Shown here one piece after another: positions 1 through 10,560 of a stretch of 64,000 nucleotides of DNA. The notes beneath the pieces were generated by a model that saw nothing but the letters and a program-made list of their open reading frames with translations, searched no databases and had not been told where the DNA came from. The DNA lies in contig AJWJ01000006.1 of NCBI GenBank assembly GCA_000277445.1, forward strand, positions 62,001-126,000. The letters are read 5' to 3'. This stretch comes from Polysphondylium violaceum (lineage: Eukaryota; Evosea; Eumycetozoa; Dictyosteliales; Dictyosteliaceae). Position numbers and translations under genes: made by a program. How positions within the stretch are numbered: the stretch's first letter is position 1; each line of letters starts with the position of its first letter.

Positions 1-3
1 AAT

Positions 4-1260
4 TCTATAGAGTGAGAGAGAGTATATTATTAATACTTGTGCAAATGATAGATATCTGTATTAAATAAACATACCTTGTAAATGATTTCAGTTTGAGATT
101 GTGAAATACTTGAATTTAAAACAGGATAACGTGACAAGGCCAATGAACAGGCTTTGATCAAGAATGGCATATAACTGAGTTTAATTCCTCTTGATTCGGC
201 GATTGGTTTCAATTGTGATCTTAATTCAGTGAGTTTGTCCATAATGTATTCTTCAGAGAAACCAAAGTGTGGTACTGCAGAAGCAGCATTCATAGTTTTA
301 ACCATGGCTTTACGAATACCTGTAATTGGGACTGTAGTAGTGGTGTTTGATCCAATAGTGGCAACTGGTGCAGCAGCGACTGGTGTTGATGGAATAGTGG
401 TTGATTTAGATGATGCTGTACAAGTGGTGGTGGTGGTTGATTTTCCTGATAAATGATTCAAGAGGTCTTCTTTTAATACACGACCGTCTTTACCAGTGCC
501 TGAAACTTGATTTAAATTGAGTTTATTTACTTTTGCTAAATGTCTGACTGATGGTGTAGCTAAAATCTTGATCTTTTCACCAGATTTGTTAGTGATTTCG
601 TTGTGTTCGTGATTGTCGTGACTGGCGTTGTTGACTGGGATTGTAGTGGTTTTAGTGGTAGTAGTAGTTTCTTGAATGGTGACTGCAGCAACATCTTCAG
701 AGGATCCTTCTTGTAAGATATCGACAAGTGGTGATCCTACTTTGGCCATATCACCAACTTTATGATAAATTTTAGTAATAATACCATCATATCTACTAGT
801 AATCTATTGTATTATATATATTATTGTCAGTCATCAATCTATATGTATGTATTTGATACTATTACTATTAACATTCAAAATGCTGTGTCTTTCTTACCTC
901 TACAGTAGCTTTATCAGATTGAACATCACATAATTTATCGAACTCCTTAATAGAATCACCTTCTTTGAAATGCCAGTTTAAAACTTCACACTCGGCAATA
1001 CCTTCACCAACATCTGCTAAATTGAATTGAATTGGTTTACGAGAAGTTGAAAAAGATCTAATTGTATTGATACCACCACAAACAAGGTTACTATTGACAT
1101 TGATTGAAGAAACAAGTTTGTTATTGAAACTATTGTTGTTGTTTGATGAGACTCTAGTATTCACCTTGGTGCTCAATGATCCAACAGTGGTGTTTGTGAT
1201 ACTACGTCTACCAATAACACTGATCAATGACTTTGATCTAACCAATTGTCTTGAAAACAT
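4..1260 (-). CDS. bkdC: Branched-chain 2-oxo acid dehydrogenase E2 (dihydrolipoyl transacylase), 5' part
   Basis: This is the acyltransferase core of the mitochondrial branched-chain keto acid dehydrogenase complex, which moves acyl groups from Val/Leu/Ile breakdown to CoA. Exons I read: 1260-898, 803-75, and a third that starts at 4 and runs off the window; both introns are phase 0 with GT..AG ends. The order fits the family: an N-terminal Arg/Ser-rich mitochondrial presequence, a lipoyl domain (about residues 75-150) with the lipoyl-lysine motif DKATVE just before the first intron, a Ser/Thr-rich linker, a peripheral-subunit-binding domain (VRHLAK...GTGKDGRVLKEDL), a second linker, then the start of the catalytic domain (GIRKAMVKTM, VPHFGFSEE). 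The VPHF wording favours the branched-chain E2 over pyruvate or oxoglutarate E2. The catalytic His region lies outside the window. It is divergent to the NAC beta gene. Confidence 0.9.
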
Positions 1261-2145
1261 TCCTTCTTATACTAACTATTTATTACACTACTATTTAATA
1301 TCGCCTGCTGTTGTTATGTTATTACTACACTCTATTCAAAACAAATATCCAAAATGAATTATTGTGTGTGGTTGGTGTGTTGTTTATAAGTTGGGAGTGT
1401 TGTGTTTTAAAAAGAAATTTCTGTGTCTAATAGAAAATGAAATTGCTTTTTTTTAATTTTTTTCTAATTTTTAAAAATTACGTCTAAGTGTCGTCTTTTT
1501 CACCCTATCGTCGCTCAACACACAGGGTGTGAATGTGATGCAGGCTTAAAAAAATACATAATTTTTACAAAGAGATCATTTTTTTTTTTTTACATAGAAA
1601 ATGAAAATTTTTTTAAAATTTTTTTAATTTTTTTTTTACGAGTGCTTCGCGATGTCTCTCTGTGGCTAACCTCTGCCTGCCATTTTTTTTTGCGCAGCGA
1701 GATACTTATTTTTTTTTTTTTTTTCTTTTTTTTTGTATTTTTTTTTACATTGACAAAAAGGTATGCACATAGAATTTAGAGAGAGAGGGAAGAAAGAGAC
1801 AGAGACAATAAAAAGAATGAGTAAAACACACTTCAACTCCTAGCATAAGCAAATAATGAATAGAAATATTGGCACTATGCAATTTCAGCTTTTACACAAA
1901 AATAATTACATGATTTTCATGACAACTTTTATTATGTGAAGATAACCGTCGATATTCAATATTAAACCGATCATCTATAGAATCAACAGGAGGCGAAGAA
2001 ATAGTTATCAACAACAATAACTCACTCGTAGCAATAATAATAATTATTCTGGTGTTGATTTATTGAAATTTCTTTCAATCTCTCTCTCTCTTTTTTTAAA
2101 TACAATCGATTTCATAATAGCTAACATGTATTATTACTTTTGTAG
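1261..2145. promoter_or_regulatory. Divergent intergenic region between bkdC and NAC beta
   Basis: About 885 bp with long T runs, a GC-richer patch near 1640-1700 and a CT-rich tract near 2077-2095. The sequence just before the NAC beta ATG ends in ttttgtag, which looks like a splice acceptor, so a 5' UTR intron ending at 2145 is possible; I could not fix its donor. It must hold the promoters of both flanking genes. I see no open coding sequence. Confidence 0.5.
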
Positions 2146-2571
2146 ATGGACGCCGAAATCGCTAAATTAAATAAAATTGCCGCTCAAGTTCGTACTGGTG
2201 GTAAAGGTTCAAGTCGTAGAAAGACTGCCGTCAAACACAAGAATACCGTTGATGACAGAAAGCAAGTTGCTAAAATGACCAAAACCTTAGGTGTTAGACC
2301 AATCGTTGGTATTGAAGAAGCTAACCTCTTCAAAAACGACGGTAACGTCATCCACTTTGCTCAACCAAAAGTTGCTGCTGCCGCTAGAACTTTTGTCATC
2401 TCTGGTCAATCCCAAGATAAACCAATGCAAGAATTACTCCCAGGTATTCTCTCCCAACTCGGTGGTGATAACCTCAACACTTTAAAGAAACTCGCTGAAC
2501 AATTCGCCAAAACTAACAAAGGTGACGATGATGTTCCAGATTTAGTTGGTAACTTTGAACAATCCCAATAA
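2146..2571 (+). CDS. nacB: Nascent polypeptide-associated complex beta subunit (BTF3-like)
   Basis: 141 aa, a single coding exon. The protein binds ribosomes as a dimer with NAC alpha near the exit tunnel and shields nascent chains. The N-terminal ribosome-binding signature VRTGGKGSSRRK is present, followed by the NAC domain (about residues 33-97: TLGVRPIVGIEEANLF and VIHFAQPKVAA) and the acidic C-terminal tail. The length is close to the usual 150-165 aa of the family. Codon use is strongly biased to C-ending codons, typical of a highly expressed dictyostelid gene. The ATG directly follows a pyrimidine-rich AG, suggesting an intron upstream of the start. Its stop lies 98 bp from the convergent CHY/RING gene. 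Confidence 0.95.
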   Translation: MDAEIAKLNKIAAQVRTGGKGSSRRKTAVKHKNTVDDRKQVAKMTKTLGVRPIVGIEEANLFKNDGNVIHFAQPKVAAAARTFVISGQSQDKPMQELLPGILSQLGGDNLNTLKKLAEQFAKTNKGDDDVPDLVGNFEQSQ

Positions 2572-2669
2572 ATAAATTATTAAATCTCTTGCTTTATAAA
2601 TAATAATATAATATATACAATAACAACAATCATTGGTTGATAATGTCTCTGTGAATTGTTGTTGTTTAT

Positions 2670-3887
2670 TTAATTATTTTCATTATGTTCATCAGCTTCT
2701 GCACTATCAAATTCTTCATCTTCATTGTCGTCATCATCATCATCATCATAATCTAGTTCTTCATCGTCATCTTCATCTCCTTCATATTCACCAACACCAT
2801 ATACACCATCTTGATTCTCATCATCATCATCTTCATCATCCTCTTCATCATCGCTTACTTGATCTACATCATCACCTTCATTTACTCTGAAAATACTTTG
2901 ATTTGGATCGTTGGCTAGTGTTTGATCGATTTGAACATTTTGAGACATTACAGTGGTGTTGTAACCGCCACATCCACTGCATTTGAGTCCGATGAAATGT
3001 AATGGCATATCCATAGTTTTCACATGACAATCATTGCATGTAATACTGGCAGTGGATCCTTTATACATTGCTGGCATTGGACTACTTTCTATTAATCGAT
3101 CATATCTTTTCCATGCATTTGCAAGATTTGCAATTGATCTATGGTGAGGGTATAGTATAATTGATATGTAAGTACATGTATTGTTCTTCTATTGTATCAT
3201 ACAACTATTTATATACTTTTTACAAACTGGACATTGATAATGATTAGCTTTAATAAATTGATTATAGCATTCAAAATGAAGTGGATGTCCACATCTCAAC
3301 GGCACTGTTGAGTCTCTGCTCGAGAACAAATCTTCCATACAAACTGGACAATTATTTAAATATGTTCCCTCCATACATTTATGTGAATCAAATGTATTCA
3401 CTCCCAAACACATCTATAGAACATGTTATGTTAATCACCAATGATCACAAATAGTATACTAACTCACACTGCACACACAATCACTTACATTACATCTTGA
3501 ACAATGCTTGAAATCATCTCTACTACCCACACGACAAATACCGCAATCTTGACAATGGAATATCTTTTTGTTTGGAGTGTCATCATAAAATTTACATACA
3601 AAGCAATAGTATCGTGCAAATATGGTTTCGCATCGAGGATTTATGCATTGGTTCGACACAAGTTGGGGTATTTTACATTTCATACACAATATGAATTTAG
3701 TTGCGTGTCTATCGATATCATGTTTATTCTCCTTTTCATTGTGACAAAATCTGCATGTAAAGAATTTACCACAACATGCTGCTTTGATTTTGCATGCTCT
3801 GGGGTAATGTTTGCAGCCCAATATATCTTTATCGACATCAAAATAGGTTTCTTTGAGTTCCTCTTCACTAATATTACTTATATCCAT
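2670..3887 (-). CDS. CHY zinc finger and RING E3 ubiquitin ligase (RCHY1/Pirh2-like)
   Basis: Three exons: 3887-3489, 3413-3217 and 3138-2670, giving 354 aa. The order matches the RCHY1 family: a CHY zinc finger (about 25-95; GCKHYPRACK, CCGKFFTCRFCH), a second Cys-rich CTCHY ribbon (about 96-150), a RING-H2 type finger (about 155-198; CPVCMEDL...CGHPLHFECY...CPVCKK) and a C-terminal zinc ribbon (CNDC...CSGCGGYN). The RING recruits an E2, and family members ubiquitinate p53-type and other targets; substrates here are unknown. The protein is about 90 residues longer than animal RCHY1 because of an Asp/Glu-rich tail (about 280-354). Splice phases are consistent across both introns. The upstream ATG at 3887 opens directly into the CHY domain. 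Confidence 0.9.
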
Positions 3888-4327
3888 CCTTATGTCTCTA
3901 TATATGATACAAAATGTTTGTATGTGTGTCGTTTTTGTATGTGATTTTTTTTTTGTGAAAAAAAAGAAAAAAAAAAAATCAAAACCTAATTCAGAGATAT
4001 TACCAATTAAATAAAACTTAAATTCTTGTTGAAATGGTCAACACTGAATCGGTAGGATTTTTTGACAAAATTATATAAATGATTTCTACAACCCGTTTCA
4101 CAAGGCACTAGTGGTATTTTGTTTTTTATCGATTCATAAGGAAATTGATATTATTGTTTACAACCAATTTAGTAATTGATTCAAATAATAGTGATAATAC
4201 ATACGAGTAAGGCGTGGATTTCAAAATATAATTTAATTTATTTTTTTTAATTTTTTTTTAATTTTTTTTATTCATTGTGCATTTTGAAAAATGACACTTT
4301 TTCTCATTTAGTTTTGAACATCACAAC
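3888..4327. promoter_or_regulatory. Divergent intergenic region between the RING ligase and the CobW-type GTPase
   Basis: 440 bp, mostly A/T with A runs near 3958-3978 and T runs near 4239-4265. It carries the start regions of two divergent genes. I see no further genes or clear motifs. Confidence 0.4.
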
Positions 4328-5600
4328 ATGTCAGAGACAAACAACACTATAGCAAAAAAGGTACCAGTTACTTTAATCACTGGGTTTTTGGGTTCAGGAA
4401 AGGTATTGTTGGATATAATTAATGCATCTACTCCCAAAACACTCTTACTAAATGATAACATATATGACATATAGACAACATTTTTAAACTATATATTAAA
4501 TGCAAACCATGGTAAAAAGATTGCAGTCATTCAAAATGAGTATGGCCAGTCTATTGGTATTGAGACGGCCATGATTGTTGGTGCAGATGGATCAAAGGTA
4601 TCTGAATGGTTAGAGTTCCCAAATGGATGTATATGTTGTACTGTTAAAGATGATTTTGTTAAATCCATTGAAGATTTATTGAAAAAAGAATCTAAATTTG
4701 ATTATATATTGGTTGAATCAACTGGAATGGTATTTAGATCTATCTACTAGCTATTTATCTATAGTTATCTATATACTAATATATAGAGTATTAATTATAT
4801 AGGGTGATCCAGGACAAATATCATCATCACTTTGGTTAGATGAAGAGTTGGAATCACCCATCTATTTAGATGGTATTATTACATTGGTTGATGCAAAACA
4901 CATTGAAAAGAATATTGAAAAGGCTAAAACAAATACAATCAATGATGAAATTGCACATTTGGACGACGGTGTTCAACACTACTCCACAGAGGTAGAAAGA
5001 CAAATAGCATTTGCAGATATTATCTTGTTAAACAAAATAGATTTGGTTGATAAACAAGAGCTCTCCAATGTCGAGCGACTCATCAAAACCATCAACCCCA
5101 TGGCAAAACTAATTCAGACTGAAAAGTCTGTCGTTCCTCTCGACAAAGTATTGGATGTCAATGCATACAATCCAAATATAGATCTACTCCAGCCCTATTT
5201 AAATGCCAAACAACACAGCCATCATCACAATGAAAAGGATGATAGTTGTGCTACCTGTCAAGACAACGAGTCAGCAACTACAAAAGGTATACACAACAAT
5301 GCCATCAACACAGTATGTATTATTCAAGAGGGTAATGTCAACAAAACAGAATTTAATCGTTGGATCGGTGGAATTCTATGGGAAGAGAAAAAAGATTGTG
5401 TGTTTAGAGTTAAAGGTCTATTATCGATAAAAGACGAACCAGAGAAGTACATTTTACAGGGTGTCTATGCCACCTTTGAAGTTCTTCCCTCTGGCATCAA
5501 TTGGGAAAAGGACGAACCAAGACAAAACAAACTCGTGTTGATTGGCGAATCATTAAGTCAATCTGAATTGGAGGAGTCATTTAAAAAACTAATCAAATAA
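4328..5600 (+). CDS. CobW/COG0523-family metallochaperone GTPase
   Basis: Three exons: 4328-4402, 4475-4729 and 4803-5600, giving 375 aa. It belongs to the G3E GTPases that hand metal ions, usually zinc, to client proteins. Visible are the Walker A loop (GFLGSGK) interrupted by intron 1 right after the Lys, the metal-binding GCxCC motif (PNGCICCTV), the ExTG switch (VESTGMGDPG) split by intron 2, the NKxD base-recognition motif (NKIDLVDK), a His-rich loop (HSHHHN) and the C-terminal CobW domain. Eukaryotic ZNG1 proteins carry an N-terminal Cys-Pro-Glu-x-Pro motif for docking methionine aminopeptidase; the short N-terminus here (MSETNNTIAKKVPVT) lacks it. It is convergent with the Yip1-family gene. 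Confidence 0.9.
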
Positions 5601-5740
5601 ACAAGTGGCACAATATACATATAGATATTAGAATTGTGGTTTTATTTAGAATTATATATATAAAATAAGATTTAGTGTTTTTTTGTTGTTGTTGTTGTTG
5701 TTTTTGTTATCAATACTGATGATAGATATACGTGTATAAA

Positions 5741-6952
5741 TTAGTTTGTAAAAATGGTACCATTTGTTGGAATGGGTGGAATAGTGAGTTCATTTGGAAG
5801 GGACTCGCTGTGATTTGCAAAGAAATATAATTTAAGTAATAAAGCAAGACCAAGATGAAGAGCACCAATCACTGCACAAATAATAATACCTCTCTTTGTA
5901 AAATCTTCTTTGAGTGGAGTGAATATGTTTGTAACTAAAAATACACCAGAGATACCAGATGCAACACCAACAATAATCCATTGGACAAAGGTGAGTGGAA
6001 TAACACATAATATAGATGCTGGAATATAAATAAACAATGTATAGCCATAGATACACAACATATCCAATAATCTCAATCCGAGTTTCATCCATTTAAATAC
6101 GCCCCAAAGAATCAATGGTACAATAAAAGAGTATCCATAAATTGCAATAGCACTATAAACTACAATATTGATATCAACTTGCCATTCTATAGTCATTGTC
6201 ATCATTGTTAGTACTAAACTATAAGGAGCAATCATCATATCATCATTTCGTCGTCATCATATATACATACCTGAATGTTCAGAATGGAAATAGTCATTAA
6301 GATTTGAAGATACAGAAATAACAAAAACAAGAGTAGTTAAAACCCAAAAAGGACCATAGAGATCAGGATTATCTCTAATCAAATTGAAAAATGAAAACTT
6401 GATTGGGAGCATTGATCTAAGAAGTCTGAAACCAACCTCTTTTGTATCTACATTAAACAATGATCTATAATAAGGGACTTGATAAAAACTATATTTCTTA
6501 TCATCTACTGAGTCAACATTTCCTCTAAGATTAGAATTTGGATTATCATAAAAATCACTTTCTGGTACTCTTGAGGGTCCACTACCTATCTTTTGTTGCT
6601 GTTGTTGTGGTGGATAATGTTGTTGATTTTGATTCATATCAATTGTTGTATGGCTAAATTCTATAGTAGTATTAAGATTACAATGGTTATTAACAACACT
6701 ATTCTCTTTTCTCCTATCTATAAAAAACTAATAACAACAGTAACACAATGTATTTATACCTTGAAATTGTAAATTTGGTTGATAAGATGTATTTGGTTGT
6801 GAAGATGGTGCGCTAGTGTAATCTTGAAAGTTTATATTTGTGTTTGTAAATATAGCTTGAGGTTGATTGTTTTGAGGAGGATTATTGATTGGCTCATTGT
6901 AAAATGGATTGCCATCATCATGTCTATTATTGTTATTGTATTGATTACTCAT
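5741..6952 (-). CDS. Yip1-domain membrane protein (YIPF1/2-like)
   Basis: Three exons: 6952-6760, 6660-6271 and 6186-5741, giving 342 aa. Yip1-family proteins are five-span membrane proteins of the Golgi and ER that bind Rab GTPases. The N-terminal half is a cytosolic, Asn/Gln/Pro-rich, low-complexity segment. The Yip1 core begins near residue 150 (LLRSMLP, NPDLYGPFWV) and shows five hydrophobic spans, including the YGYSFIVPLILWG stretch diagnostic for the YIPF1/2 branch. The exon 2/3 join (..FHSE|WQVD..) restores this motif and is phase 1. A nearer AG before exon 3 would give an immediate stop, which is why I chose the distal acceptor. Confidence 0.88.
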
Positions 6953-7081
6953 TCTTTGAGTGTGTAAAAGATATGATTATCTTTCTTATTGCTTGATTGA
7001 TTATTTACAAGTAGTGGTGGGGTAGAGAAGCAATATAAAGAAAAATAAATAAATAAAAAAAAATTCAAAAAAAAAAAAAAT

Positions 7082-7380
7082 TTACTCAGTGCCTGAGGAA
7101 GACGTATGCATATTTTCAAAACTATTAAAGAAATCGAGTATTATAACTAGGCTAGACTCAACATACTTTATTTCATGAAATACCCATAGTTTGCTTAGCA
7201 TATAGATAAGAATACTACCATTGCTATTAATATTCTTCTCAAGTTTGCGAGGCAAGTTTGCTTTTCCATTTCTAATTCCAAGATACTTATTTTTACTGCT
7301 TATCACTATTAAAATAGACTTTTTGCGAAGTCAGTGCATATAGATTCTACATGTACCTCTCATTTATTGATAACAAACAC
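7082..7380 (-). pseudogene. Coding-like remnant of unknown origin
   Basis: The minus strand has a 73-codon stretch without an ATG start, and further coding-like sequence upstream of it. Composition looks like eroded protein-coding DNA rather than intergenic DNA. It lies in the same orientation as, and 150 bp from, the reverse-transcriptase-like patch and may be part of the same fossil. I recognise no family. Confidence 0.2.
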
Positions 7381-7529
7381 CGGCAAAAATATTATGTGGT
7401 GGGAAATTTTTTTTTTGCTAATCCACAAAAAGTGTGCTTTGTATGAGTGAAAAGAGAATACATTTAACTCCTAGCTTTACACAACAGGATATTTTTACAC
7501 AAAAAGTATACATTGTAATATATGAAAAC

Positions 7530-7695
7530 AATTAAACATGAAAAGCGATACCAGGAGACAGGAAAGCCGAGTTCCAACTTTCATATTGTAGGGGATTACT
7601 AGGTTAGATGCATCCAATAGTGTCCATTTTACGCACATCCTGTTAAAAGTGGTTGATGATCTTGGGTTTGGAAACCCTTAATCTAACCCCCCCTT
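7530..7695 (-). mobile_element. Short eroded fragment resembling LTR-retroelement reverse transcriptase (fossil)
   Basis: A GC-richer island in A/T-rich DNA. Conceptual translation of the minus strand gives short stretches that resemble the N-terminal end of a reverse transcriptase domain of the Ty3/gypsy type (a Ile-x-Pro-Ser-Asn type motif followed by a Trp-Asn-Ser motif). It is broken, with at least a few interruptions, and only about 160 bp is recognisable. No terminal repeats are visible. Family and age are uncertain, but the decay suggests it is old. A structured non-coding RNA was the alternative considered. Confidence 0.28.
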
Positions 7696-8383
7696 ATATC
7701 ACTTCGACAAGATCAACAGATTCTTGTGAATGAATTTTAAATTTTATGATTGATTTTATTTTCCCACCGACAATGCATGACGAATTTTTTATTCAAAATC
7801 GTTTTTTCAGTGGTTGGGTCTTTGGAAGTCATCTTCTGAACCGTTATTTCGCGCAATGAATGTTTTTTTTGTAATTTTTTTTCATTTTTTTTCATTTTTT
7901 GTTGGGTGTTCAAACGAGCTTAAAGGGAATAGTTTTTTTTTATTTTTCATTTTTTTTTTTTCTATTTACGCTAATTGCGCGCTACTGCGTTTATTGCTTA
8001 AGCATATTTCATCATCTGACTAACTTTTTTTTATTATTTTTTTTATTATTTTTATTCTCGTCGACTCAGACAAACAAACAAATCAATATCCAAATTTTAT
8101 TTTTAGCATATTTTTATTTTTTTATTGCAAATATTTTATATTTTTATTCACAAAAAAAAAATCTATAGATTTTGTAGTGAAATAGTTGACTCTCTTTCCA
8201 TCGTTTTTTGTTTGTGTTTTTTTCATCATTCATCATCATATATTCATATCATTCACTTTGGCACGCAAGCACTCACTCACTCACATACACACCTCTCCAT
8301 TGATAACCATTCATACATAGTATTCAATATATTATATACTACACAATATTGCTGCTTAATATTTTATTAACAACAACAACAAT

Positions 8384-8403
8384 CATTCATTCATTCATTC
8401 ATT
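8384..8403 (+). repeat. (CATT)5 microsatellite
   Basis: Five perfect CATT units in the leader upstream of the elongase ATG, preceded by CAA repeats and followed by TA-rich repeats. Confidence 0.9.
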
Positions 8404-8503
8404 ATCAATCAACACAGCAATATATACACATACATATATACACATACATATAAATACATTGTTTGTTTATACCAAAATACTATAAAACACTATATACAAA
8501 AGA

Positions 8504-9779
8504 ATGGAATTCATCAATTTAGTTAAAGATGTATATCATTCACCAAAGAGTACAATTGATAATTTTAGATGGGTGCCAGGAGTCACACCATTTTCTAGTA
8601 TATACACACCACTATTTGCAACATTTGGGTATTTAGCCATTGTTTATTTGCTCACCAACTTTATGAAAAATAGAAAAGAAATCAAATTGAAGGGATTGGC
8701 AATAGTTCACAATCTCTTTCTCAGTGCATTGTCATTGGTTATGTTTTTAGGTATTTTTATTCCAATTGCCAAAGACCTCATTCCACAAGGTTATTATCCA
8801 TTATGTTGCAAACCATTGGATAACGGCTCCATTTATTTCATATATTACATTTTTTATTTAAGTAAAATATATGAATTTTTAGATACAATTATTCAAGTTT
8901 TAAGAAAGGTGAGTGTATTATTGTTGTTGTTTTTGTTGTTGTTATTATGACTATTTTGAATATATAGACAAATGTTTTTAATTGTTAGGAGAAACAGAGT
9001 GGTTTTTACATATTTTATTTTGATATTCCTTCCATTTTTGGTCAAAACAATTTTAGTTTAGTATCATAAACAAATGTTGAAATTACATTTACCCACATGT
9101 ATCTAAAATACACACTAGTCAACCCACTCACACTTACAAACGACAACAACAACAAGAAAGTATCTGGATGTGGATATAAATATACAAATCAAGTGTTGAT
9201 TATATACATTTATTATGCCAAACACCAATTTTTCTTGTTTTGTTTTTAATTTTCGTGTTGAACCCCTCTCGTCCCCCAATAATGTATAGCGTGATCACAT
9301 TTTAAAATGATGAATTTCATCGGATTAATCTTTACTCGTGCTAGTACTAACAAAAAACACAACTCTTTTAAATTCTACTACAGAAAAAACTAATGTTCCT
9401 TCATGTTTACCATCATTTTATCACCTTATGGTTAGTATGGATAAACTTAAATGACGATACCGGCGTTCAATGGGCAGATATTTCATTTAATTGTTTTGTT
9501 CACATTGTTATGTATTACTACTATTTCCAAACCGAGCTAGGAAACAGCCCATGGTGGAAAAAGTACATTACAACTATTCAAATTATTCAATTTGTTTTGG
9601 ACATGACTTTCCACATTTCATGGCACTATTATGATTGGGTTAAAATTCCATGCGTGGGTACTTTTAGAACCTCAATGCTCAGCAATATTGTCATTCTCTC
9701 ATTTTTGGGTCTTTTCATTCACTTTTACATGCAATCTTACAAAAGAAAACCACAATCCTCAAAACCAAAAACAAATTAA
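8504..9779 (+). CDS. ELO-family very-long-chain fatty acid elongase
   Basis: Two exons: 8504-8908 and 9384-9779, giving 266 aa. ELO proteins are ER 3-ketoacyl-CoA synthases that condense malonyl-CoA with acyl-CoA. The catalytic HxxHH box (HVYHH) sits at the start of exon 2, preceded by the conserved YxSKIYEFLDTI segment at the end of exon 1, and followed by the FVHIVMYYYY and TxxQ motifs (ITTIQIIQF). About seven hydrophobic spans and a Lys-rich C-terminus (KRKPQSSKPKTN) suit an ER membrane enzyme. Phase is preserved across the join (..VLRK|KKLMFLHVYHH). The 475 bp intron is several times longer than any other in the window. Confidence 0.93.
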
Positions 9780-10560
9780 AAACAATTTAAAACAACAATA
9801 GCACAGGCAGGAAAGCAATCTACAAAAAGCAAACAGTAGTAAAAGAAAAAGAAAGAAATAATTAAAAATATAAATAGCAAACCATTTTATATAAAAGTCA
9901 AAATAATAAATTCATACATTTACATTTTTATAATCCAATGTTTTTTTCTTGTTCATTTTTTTATTTTACTTTCAACTTTATTCATTTTATCTTGTTTGTA
10001 GAATTAAATATTTTAAAAGGTATGGATAGAAAAATTTGTAAATTTATTAATGAAAAATTTATTGCGATCTCAAAATAAAACCTAAAATAGAAAATGGAGG
10101 GTTATATTTATCTATTTTGGGAAAAGTCACTTTTGATTAAAGAGAAAAAATCAAAAAAAAATTGTAAAAATTGTAAATAGGAAGAACTAAACAAGTGTTA
10201 AATGATTCCGACAATAGTCTTTTCGAATTTCAAAAAGAAGGAGGGGTTTAAAAAAACAAAATAAGAAAAGATAAATATGATTAAATCAAAGTATTTGAGA
10301 ATGGTTAAAAATCTACAACTATGGAAAAGTTCAACACTCACCCACTAACATTAAAATATACAATGCTCCCTGTATCTTTAAAATACCACTTTTCCCCCCA
10401 TTTTTTTAAACAAGGTTATATCATTTGTATTTTACGCTTTTTCTCTTATTGCACAAAAAAAATAGATAGATGTTTTTTTCTGTGCTCTCAATTCATATTT
10501 TAAACTAAATAATAGTATTGATTTTTAAATTTTTATTAAATGGAAAAAAAGATAAATAAT
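9780..10560. other. Convergent 3' intergenic region
   Basis: About 780 bp of A/T-rich DNA between the stops of the elongase and the UbiA-like gene. A 60-codon plus-strand frame at 10321-10503 has no family resemblance. I see nothing else. Confidence 0.4.

Larger units (their letters stand above)
6953..8503. other. Gene-poor interval upstream of the elongase gene
   Basis: About 1.55 kb. The left end is the promoter side of the Yip1 gene. Two minus-strand patches at 7082-7380 and 7530-7695 look like eroded coding sequence and are listed separately. The right part, 7770-8503, is T-rich and then A-rich leader sequence with a CATT repeat, and probably contains the elongase promoter and 5' UTR. 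I see no intact gene. Confidence 0.5.

Noticed and set aside
1640-1700. snRNA-like GC patch upstream of bkdC
   Set aside because: No U1-U6 signature, no DUSE-type promoter element and no convincing secondary structure.
2633-2890. His-rich 85-codon plus-strand frame
   Set aside because: It is the antisense shadow of the Asp/Glu-rich tail of the RCHY1-like gene (GAT/GAA codons read as ATC/TTC and CAT in reverse).
7530-7700. Structured non-coding RNA at the GC-richer island (GGTTAGAT pairing with ATCTAACC)
   Set aside because: Minus-strand translation resembles reverse transcriptase better than any RNA family I know; the stem may be chance.
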